This document shows positions 6,647 through 10,832 of a stretch of 10,832 bases of DNA, piece by piece. Source of the DNA: Myxococcota bacterium (lineage in GTDB: Bacteria; Myxococcota; UBA4151); the NCBI GenBank assembly GCA_028823075.1, contig JAPKCE010000036.1, forward strand, positions 1-10,832, read 5' to 3'. The notes beneath the pieces were generated by a model that worked only from the letters and a program-made list of their open reading frames with translations, was not told the origin of the DNA and made no database searches. The position numbers and the translations under genes are program-made. The stretch's first letter is position 1; the number at the start of each line of letters is the position of its first letter.

Positions 6647-7573
6647 ATGCAAGAACGGGTAGCGACGATCGATGTGGGAAGCAACAGTTGCGTGCTGCTC
6701 ATTAGCGAATGGCGTGAGGGGCGCTTGGTCCGTCTTGCATCACGGATCGCCTTTACGCGCTTGGCTCAGGATCTCGATGTTTCGGCTTGCTTGAGCCCTG
6801 CCTCCATCATGCGCAGCACCGAAGCCTTGAGAGGCTTTGTCGAACTGGCGCGAGAGTTTGGTGTTAAAAGGCTCTCAGGGGTCGGGACAGCAGCCTTGCG
6901 AGAGGCTAAAAATGGCGCAGACCTAATCGCTAGAGTCGCCGAGTTCGGTCTGCCCTTGCGAGCGATTAGCGGCGCAGAAGAAGCGCGTTTAAGTTTTTGT
7001 AGCGCCATCGAAGGGCGCGACGAGTCAGCCGCTTTGGTTGTCGACGTTGGTGGTGCTTCGAGCGAGTTCGCTTGGGGGCGAAACGGGCGCCTTGAAGGCC
7101 GTGTTAGCTTGCCGATTGGCAGCGTGCGTTTGCACCAAGGTTTGCAGCTTGAGGCGCCTTGGCAGGTTGGCGACCGGGCGCGAGTGGACGCCTTCATCGC
7201 CGACGCTTTCGAGCAGCTACCCGAGGCTTTGCGTCAGCTTGAACCCATGCCCTTACTGGCCGTGGCCGGAACCGCGGTGAGCGCGGCTCAATGCCTCCTC
7301 GGCCTCAAAGGTTATGATGCTGAAATCATCGACGGCAGCGAAATAAAGGCTGAAAGTCTCGATTCTTTGATTGCTGACCTGGCGCGCCAAGACGCGCCAA
7401 CGCGCTGTCGAGAGTTTGGCCTGCCGAGTGGTCGAGCCGACGTTTTACCGGCCGGGTTGGCGATTTTGCGATCTGTGCTTGCTCTCAGGGGCGAGAGTCG
7501 CTTGATTGTGCGCGACCGAGGGGTCGCCTGGGGAGAGGCCTTGTCGCTTTTCCAAGGCGAGCTTAAAGGATGA
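6647..7573 (+). CDS. ppx: Ppx/GppA-family exopolyphosphatase or (p)ppGpp phosphohydrolase
   Basis: Enzymes of this family remove terminal phosphates from polyphosphate or convert pppGpp to ppGpp in the cytoplasm. The 308-residue product has the ASKHA-fold motifs in order: ATIDVGSNS (6-14), GTAALREAKN (80-89), ISGAEEARLSF (107-117) with the catalytic-type Glu pair, VVDVGGASSE (131-140), LPIGSVRL (155-162), GRADVLPAGLAIL (262-274) and VRDRGVAWG (288-296). It matches the short family form and lacks the C-terminal HD-type region of the 513-residue E. coli Ppx. Substrate cannot be decided from sequence, but the phosphate transporter and PhoU-like genes downstream favour a phosphate role. It leads the rightward unit; its TGA overlaps an ATG of the next gene. 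Confidence 0.9.
   Translation: MQERVATIDVGSNSCVLLISEWREGRLVRLASRIAFTRLAQDLDVSACLSPASIMRSTEALRGFVELAREFGVKRLSGVGTAALREAKNGADLIARVAEFGLPLRAISGAEEARLSFCSAIEGRDESAALVVDVGGASSEFAWGRNGRLEGRVSLPIGSVRLHQGLQLEAPWQVGDRARVDAFIADAFEQLPEALRQLEPMPLLAVAGTAVSAAQCLLGLKGYDAEIIDGSEIKAESLDSLIADLARQDAPTRCREFGLPSGRADVLPAGLAILRSVLALRGESRLIVRDRGVAWGEALSLFQGELKG
7565..7570 (+). promoter_or_regulatory. Ribosome binding site favouring the 7576 start of the phosphate cotransporter
   Basis: AAAGGA ends five bases before ATG at 7576. The ATG at 7570 would abut the site with no spacer, although it forms the ATGA overlap seen elsewhere in the window. The two starts differ by only two residues. Confidence 0.55.
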
Positions 7574-7575
7574 AC

Positions 7576-8715
7576 ATGAGCGAAACCCTCAAACAGTCAG
7601 CGCTGCTTCGCGTCGGTGTCCTCATCGGCCTGCTCTACTGTTTCTTGGTCGGCATCATGGTGCTTTCCGGCGCCGTCAAGAGCATGGGCGACGGCGTGAT
7701 CTCGCCCGAGGTGATGGGGCAGGTCTCGAACCCGTTCATGGGCTTGATTCTTGGCATTCTCACCACCACCTTGGTGCAGAGTTCTTCGGTTACCACCTCG
7801 TTGGTGGTGGGGTTGGTCGGTGGCGGTATGCTCGGCGTCGAGATCGCCATTCCGATGATTATGGGCGCCAACATCGGGACGACGGTTACGAGCACCATCG
7901 CGGCGCTGGGGCATATGGGAAACCGTGCCGAATTCCGACGCGCTTTTGCCGCTGCGACCTGTCACGACTTCTTTAACTACCTTGCTGTTCTGGTGCTTTT
8001 GCCCTTGGAACTGATGACTGGGTTTTTACAAACATCCAGCTTTATCATCGCGGGTTGGTTTGAATCCGGCAGCACTGAAACGTTTCACAGCCCTTTTAAA
8101 GCCAGCTTAAAATACTGTTTCAAGGTCGTGAAGGGCGTCGTCAACGGCGCCTTCGAACAGCCCGGCACCCCCGCAAAGGTCGGCCTCGCGATCGTCGGTT
8201 TGGTGATCATCTTCATCTGCCTTGTATTAATCGTAAAACTGATGCGCACCTTGGTGCTTGATAAGGTACAAAGCCTCCTCTCCAACGCCCTCGATAAGAG
8301 CATCCTGGTCGGCCTGTTTGCCGGCGCTGTGCTCACTGTGGCGGCGCAAAGTTCGTCGATTACCACCTCGGTGATGGTGCCCCTAGCGGGTGCGGGTTTG
8401 ATCACTTTGCGCCAGACCATGCCCTTGGTCCTCGGAGCCAATATTGGCACAACCATCACGGCTCTAATCGCCGCCGTGGCGGTGACCGGAGATGCGGCTT
8501 TGGCGGCACGGCAGATCGCCTTGGTACATCTCTTGTTTAATCTTAGCGGCATCACTTTGCTGTACAGTATCCCGCGCGCCGTCGAGTTGCCTATCGCTAT
8601 GGCACAACGCCTTGCTTTGGTCGCCGACCGCTCGAAACGTTGGGCATTCACTTATATTGTGGGTATGTTCTACGGTCTACCGGCGTTGCTTTTCTTCGTT
8701 TCTCAGTATTTTTAA
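7576..8715 (+). CDS. Na+/phosphate cotransporter family membrane protein (Na/Pi repeat type)
   Basis: This integral inner-membrane protein probably moves phosphate with sodium. The 379-residue product contains the two inverted Na/Pi cotransporter repeats. Each repeat shows the signature QSSS followed by TTS (68-75 and 258-265) and a GANIGTT motif (97-103 and 287-293). Hydrophobic segments fill the rest, with a polar insert at about 160-200 between the halves. Many bacterial relatives (YjbB type) carry a PhoU domain fused to the C-terminus; here the protein ends after the membrane part, and a separate PhoU-like gene follows ten bases later. Transport direction is not evident; YjbB of E. coli is reported to export phosphate. 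ATG at 7570 is an alternative start. Confidence 0.9.
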   Translation: MSETLKQSALLRVGVLIGLLYCFLVGIMVLSGAVKSMGDGVISPEVMGQVSNPFMGLILGILTTTLVQSSSVTTSLVVGLVGGGMLGVEIAIPMIMGANIGTTVTSTIAALGHMGNRAEFRRAFAAATCHDFFNYLAVLVLLPLELMTGFLQTSSFIIAGWFESGSTETFHSPFKASLKYCFKVVKGVVNGAFEQPGTPAKVGLAIVGLVIIFICLVLIVKLMRTLVLDKVQSLLSNALDKSILVGLFAGAVLTVAAQSSSITTSVMVPLAGAGLITLRQTMPLVLGANIGTTITALIAAVAVTGDAALAARQIALVHLLFNLSGITLLYSIPRAVELPIAMAQRLALVADRSKRWAFTYIVGMFYGLPALLFFVSQYF

Positions 8716-8725
8716 AGGAGCGACC

Positions 8726-9424
8726 ATGCTCGATATCTTAAAGACCCTTTTTACCAAAGACAACGACGTGCTCGCTGAAGCCCAAGCCGAATTTATGGAG
8801 ATGCTTGAGCGTACGCAGGCGATGTTTAAAGATGCTAAGCGCGGTGTCTGGGAGCAGGCTTTAACTGCTGATGAGCGCAAGGAGCTTTATCGCTCTGATC
8901 GTCGTGTCAACAAGTTGGAGCGCTCGGTTCGTCGGCGGGTATTGGTCGCCATGAACACCATGGGTACGGGCACGGACTTGAACAATTGTGTGTTGCTTTT
9001 ACATGTCGTCAAAGACGCCGAGCGCATCGGTGATTATTGTAAGAACCTGTCGGAGCTTCGCGACTACGATGAGCGCGATTTAGGGGCTGACGATGTGTCG
9101 GCCACGTTGCGCAGCATCGCTGATGAGATCGACGAAATCTTCGCGGCTACTTTACCGGTGATGTCACCTCACGGGGAGATTGATGCCGCGGTTGAGTTGC
9201 TTCAAACGGCGCGCGAATTATGCAAACGCTGCGACCGACAACTGCTGCGCATCGCTAAATGCGACAAAGACCCAAGCGCTGTGACGGTGTTGGTTCTGCT
9301 GACCCGCTTTTATAAGCGCATCGCGGCGCATCTCTCTAACGTGCTTTCGGCGGCCGTTATGCCTCTGCATAAGCTCGATTATTTCGACGAGCGCGAGCTC
9401 GAAGGTTTGACGGACAACAGTTAA
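8726..9424 (+). CDS. PhoU-like domain protein paired with the Na/Pi cotransporter
   Basis: The 232-residue, helix-rich, probably cytoplasmic product has two PhoU-type repeats. The first contains the metal-binding pattern ERIGDYCKN (99-107), the second RFYKRIAAHLSNV (194-206), a degraded form of the usual E/D-rich motif in which Lys-Arg-Ile replaces Glu-Arg-Ile and His202 follows two Ala. It differs from canonical PhoU, which sits with pst genes, and resembles instead the PhoU part that is fused to YjbB-type transporters. Its likely role is to control the neighbouring transporter. A strong AAAGGAG overlaps the cotransporter stop, five bases before the ATG. The next gene starts four bases after its TAA. 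Confidence 0.87.
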   Translation: MLDILKTLFTKDNDVLAEAQAEFMEMLERTQAMFKDAKRGVWEQALTADERKELYRSDRRVNKLERSVRRRVLVAMNTMGTGTDLNNCVLLLHVVKDAERIGDYCKNLSELRDYDERDLGADDVSATLRSIADEIDEIFAATLPVMSPHGEIDAAVELLQTARELCKRCDRQLLRIAKCDKDPSAVTVLVLLTRFYKRIAAHLSNVLSAAVMPLHKLDYFDERELEGLTDNS

Positions 9425-9428
9425 AAAT

Positions 9429-10832
9429 ATGGATACGAACTGCCGCGCTAGCTCTCTCGATGCCCTGGCAACTCAGGGGCGTCTGACCCCCTATGAGCGG
9501 GCCGCTTTACTTGGTGGGGCGCCTTGGCGGGTGGTCAATGAGCATCGCGTCCGTGACCTGCGCCTGACCAACCGTGCTTTGCAGACAGACTGCAGTCGCG
9601 GCGTTCAAGGCTTGCGGCTCATTGTCGATGAAGCGCCGGATTGGTCTTTGCTCAGCGTCGGTGTCGACCTGACCGAGATCAGCATTTCGCTCGACAGTTC
9701 GGCTCCTTGGTCGGCGGCGCAGGGTCTGCTCGATTGGACCGAGGGCGGCAAACTGGCGGGACTCCAACTCGGTCTTGATCCTAGTCGCTGCGCTTTGCCG
9801 GATTTGAGTGATCGTCTTCGGCTTGTTTCCGAGCGCTCGCGCGTGCGACTGATGCGCCTGAGCGAGGGAGACGATTTCGGGCAGTTGCTTAACCGCGCGA
9901 AAGAAGTTTTTGAAGCGCTGCTCGACGACGGTCATGAAGCGCAGTTGATCGCTCACCATTTGGGCTTTGAGCTGCTCTGTTCGGCTGAGTTCTTTCGCAC
10001 AGCCTCGGCGCTGCGTGCGGCACGTTTGGTTTGGGCCGAGTTCTTGGCTGGGCATGGCGTCAAACAGCGGGCTCAATTTGTGGCTCGCGCAGCACCCGAC
10101 CTGGTCGATGCGCAAGACCCTTGGGGAAGTGCGCTACGTTGTACTGCCGCCAATTTTGGCGCGATTATCGGCGGCGCCGATGCTTTTATCTCGTCGCCGC
10201 TGCCCTTGCCGGAGGGCTACGACGAGGCTTTCTCTCTGCGCCTGGCGCGCAACATGCAGTTGGTGCTGGCTCATGAAACCGGTCTTGGTCGCGTCCAGGA
10301 TCCGGCAGGTGGCTCGTTCGCATTGGATGGTTTGACGGCGCGCATCGCCGCTGCCCTACGCTCGCAGCTCGATTCGAATTCGAGTGGGGCAGCGTCTAAA
10401 TCGTCGCAGCTGCAAAATGTTATGGCGCCCGAGCTTGCCCGAGAGCCCATCGAGACACCCGAGGGCATCGTCTTACAGGCTGCTTATGACGCAGCGGACC
10501 TTGCCGGGATTCCGGCGATCAACAGCGCACCGGGTGAGGCACCTTACCTGCGCGGCCCTTATCCGAGCATGTACACCGGCAGGCCGTGGACCGTGCGCCA
10601 ATACGCCGGGTTTTCCACCGCCGAAGCCAGCAACGCGTTTTATCGCCGCAACTTAGCAGCCGGCCAAAAAGGGCTTTCGGTCGCCTTTGATCTCGCCACC
10701 CACCGCGGCTACGACTCGGACCATGAGCGGGTTTTGGGTGATGTCGGTATGGCCGGTGTTGCCATTGATTCGATTGCCGATATGCGCCTTCTTTTTGACC
10801 AGATACCGCTCGATAAAATGAGCGTCTCGATG
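9429..10832 (+). CDS. mutB: Fused methylmalonyl-CoA mutase: MutA-like segment joined to MutB N-terminus (runs off right edge)
   Basis: Methylmalonyl-CoA mutase is the adenosylcobalamin enzyme that interconverts methylmalonyl-CoA and succinyl-CoA. The frame from ATG 9429 is open for all 468 codons to the edge. Residues 1-313 resemble part of a mutase barrel of the small-subunit type, with ASALRAARLVWAEFLAG (about 198-214), RNMQLVLAHETGLGRVQDPAGGS ending at 296, and no B12-binding DxHxxG. A Ser-rich linker follows (about 314-330). From about 340 the MutB start is clear: TPEGIVLQAAYDAADLAGIP, then RGPYPSMYTGRPWTVRQYAG with the substrate-pocket Tyr at 382, and FYRRNLAAGQKGLSVAFDLA. The Tyr fits methylmalonyl- rather than isobutyryl-CoA mutase. 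An in-frame TGA lies at 9408-9410, so no earlier start is possible. No clear ribosome site precedes it, and the gap to phoU-like is four bases, so coupling is likely. Confidence 0.9.
   Translation, partial: MDTNCRASSLDALATQGRLTPYERAALLGGAPWRVVNEHRVRDLRLTNRALQTDCSRGVQGLRLIVDEAPDWSLLSVGVDLTEISISLDSSAPWSAAQGLLDWTEGGKLAGLQLGLDPSRCALPDLSDRLRLVSERSRVRLMRLSEGDDFGQLLNRAKEVFEALLDDGHEAQLIAHHLGFELLCSAEFFRTASALRAARLVWAEFLAGHGVKQRAQFVARAAPDLVDAQDPWGSALRCTAANFGAIIGGADAFISSPLPLPEGYDEAFSLRLARNMQLVLAHETGLGRVQDPAGGSFALDGLTARIAAALRSQLDSNSSGAASKSSQLQNVMAPELAREPIETPEGIVLQAAYDAADLAGIPAINSAPGEAPYLRGPYPSMYTGRPWTVRQYAGFSTAEASNAFYRRNLAAGQKGLSVAFDLATHRGYDSDHERVLGDVGMAGVAIDSIADMRLLFDQIPLDKMSVSM

Noticed and set aside
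8085..8651. 188-codon minus-strand frame inside the Na/Pi cotransporter
   Set aside because: Antisense to both the GANIGTT and QSSS motifs of a clear membrane protein; no own features.
9924..9941. Possible B12-binding DxHxxG in the MutA-like segment (D-G-H-E-A-Q at about 167-172)
   Set aside because: The Gly is missing, the site lies before the barrel end rather than in a separate C-terminal domain, and no other cobalamin-domain motifs follow.
9507..10115. 202-codon minus-strand frame inside the mutase gene
   Set aside because: The plus strand encodes recognisable mutase sequence there; the antisense product shows no family features.

Overview
The window looks like a chromosomal piece of a Gram-negative bacterium, most likely of the Myxococcota/deltaproteobacterial type. 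This is inferred from the PilM-PilQ proteins, a full Tol-type envelope gene set member list next to them, and a myxobacteria-like PilM. No database search was possible, so the lineage is only an inference. Two transcription units diverge from an 89-bp gap (6558-6646), and almost every base is coding.

Leftward unit (minus strand, read from right to left): tolR, tolA (TonB-family C-terminal domain) and tolB, joined by ATGA overlaps. A 97-bp gap with a strong hairpin follows. Then come pilM, pilN, pilO and pilP, again joined by ATGA overlaps, and a GTG-started pilQ that runs off the left edge. TolR/TolA/TolB belong to the energised Tol system that keeps the outer membrane attached during constriction. 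PilM/N/O/P form the type IV pilus alignment subcomplex that links the cytoplasmic motor to the PilQ secretin. The PilQ fragment carries two AMIN-like regions and a very acidic linker made partly of a perfect 33-bp (11-residue) tandem repeat. No tolQ or pal is in the window.

Rightward unit (plus strand): a short Ppx/GppA-family phosphatase, a Na+/phosphate cotransporter-family membrane protein and a PhoU-like protein form a compact phosphate module. Four bases after it starts a methylmalonyl-CoA mutase gene that runs off the right edge. This mutase reads as one uninterrupted frame in which a shortened MutA-like (small-subunit, barrel-only) segment of about 315 residues is joined by a Ser-rich linker to the start of a typical MutB (catalytic subunit). 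That fusion is the most unusual item in the window.

No rRNA, tRNA, CRISPR array, insertion sequence or phage gene was seen.
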